A stretch of 64,000 bases of DNA from Nymphaea colorata. Lineage: Eukaryota > Streptophyta > Magnoliopsida > Nymphaeales > Nymphaeaceae. Positions within the stretch are counted from its first letter, which is position 1; every line of letters starts with the position of its first letter. Where the stretch lies: NCBI RefSeq assembly GCF_008831285.2, contig NC_045138.2:17145934-17209933 (forward strand), given 5' to 3'. Below are positions 63,201 to 64,000 of this stretch, in pieces. The position numbers were made by a program, and so were the translations under genes. The notes under the pieces were generated by a model, which worked only from the letters and a program-made list of their open reading frames with translations, was not told where the DNA came from and searched no databases.

Positions 63201-64000
63201 TCGTGTATGGGGAAACTAAATGGCTCATCCCTCAAGAAACGTAAGCTTTCAAACTTGAGCTTTATTTTGAAAGCCCACACACTAGATCAGAGAAGACAGA
63301 TTATTATTGTTGGACTTACTTACTTGGTGTGTATAATCTAACTTCTCAAATAATTATACATGAAATCTCATGATGGCAGTTTGGATCCTTATATATAGTT
63401 AATAGTCAAACGTCACATGTCCTTAATTTTGTCCATGATGGCAATTTTCCGGGTGAGAAAGATGGTTCTCCCACCACCCACATAAGAGCCAACACCCTTC
63501 TCTTTCCCCTTGGGTCCAAATTTGTGTTAGTAGTAGGTGTTGAGATCTTCGCTTGGTTTAACTGATACATAGGACTCATACTCCTGTACAATACAGGAGC
63601 ATAGCCACCCACGGGTTTCAAAATGGAGACATGCCTGAGTTCTCCACGAGTCCGCCATTTGATATATGACCCGAAGAGCTTCTATGAAAACAGCTTTTTC
63701 AGAAAACTTTTTTTTCTTTTAAATGTTGTTTTCATGTCACTAAACAAGTCAAAAAAATGAGTTTTGAAGGCAAAACAGCGTTTTACCTTGAAAATGATTT
63801 TTTTTTTTTACATGCATCCAAACATGCCCTAAGAAGTTGCATGAAAATTGAATCCAGGATGGCAAAACGTGAGAAAACCCTAATTTCAGGTCCAACCCAT
63901 GTGCCCCCATGCTTTTAAGGCTGGAGCCTGCCCAGGCCCATTATAAGTGTGTCAAGAACTGGTTGGTTTGTGTTAACTTGTACTGGATCTGGCAGGGTCT
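60203..64000. other. DRIP promoter side and right-end intergenic DNA
   Basis: Begins with the DRIP 5' leader and promoter, including a GA run at 60535-60559. Beyond about 60.8 kb I see a truncated hAT-type end (CAGTGGCGGAGCAC at 61243) and AT-rich filler. Short open frames (for example 63406-63621, minus) are not recognisable. No gene is supported. Confidence 0.5.
60535..60559. repeat. (GA)n microsatellite upstream of DRIP
   Basis: A GA run of about 25 bases some 330 bp upstream of the DRIP ATG, where it would be part of the promoter or leader. Confidence 0.85.

Noticed and set aside
1-64000. CRISPR arrays, operons or prophage
   Set aside because: The window is plant nuclear DNA with introns; the regular repeats found (57-bp minisatellite, microsatellites) have no spacer structure.

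Overview
The window is nuclear DNA of a flowering plant. The evidence is AT-rich intergenic sequence, GT-AG introns up to several kb long, plant gene families (a plant-type linker histone, a DRIP-type RING E3 ligase, a plant NADKc-type kinase pair), decayed Ty1/copia sequence, and many short hAT-like non-autonomous elements. The species cannot be fixed from sequence alone. Base composition and long introns argue against a grass.

Six protein genes can be reconstructed exon by exon. From left to right: (1) the 5' part of a 40S ribosomal protein uS19 (RPS15) gene, minus strand, exons 1-3 at 1802-2218, with the remainder apparently beyond the left edge; (2) a complete linker histone H1 gene, plus strand, 6585-7942, two exons, 249 aa, with histone-type promoter motifs; (3) and (4) a tandem pair of minus-strand eight-exon genes, 15172-20367 (492 aa) and 27081-31781 (479 aa). 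Their identical intron positions and phases mark them as a duplication; they encode P-loop kinases with a zeta-toxin-type fold, the plant calmodulin-dependent NAD kinase (NADKc) family; (5) prefoldin subunit 4, minus strand, 43564-48868, three exons with a 4.8 kb intron; (6) a DRIP-type RING/RAWUL E3 ubiquitin ligase, minus strand, 51307-60202, seven exons, 428 aa.

The rest, roughly half of the window, holds no gene I can support. It contains at least three recognisable miniature-element groups (8-bp target duplications show that the first is hAT-like), a GAGCTCG-rich repeat family, a possible tRNA-related SINE pair, a large inverted repeat at 12.4-13.7 kb carrying a gene-like relic, a 57-bp minisatellite inside the prefoldin intron, and a copia 3' half with a nested miniature element inside the DRIP intron. 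Intergenic blocks are 2.3-6.3, 8.0-15.1, 20.4-27.0, 31.8-43.5, 48.9-51.3 and 60.2-64.0 kb.

The genes do not form a pathway; they are ordinary housekeeping and regulatory genes that happen to be neighbours. The only functional cluster is the kinase pair. No clearly new biological system is evident. The points most worth checking are divergence between the two kinases, the large hairpin, and microsatellites pressed against splice donors.
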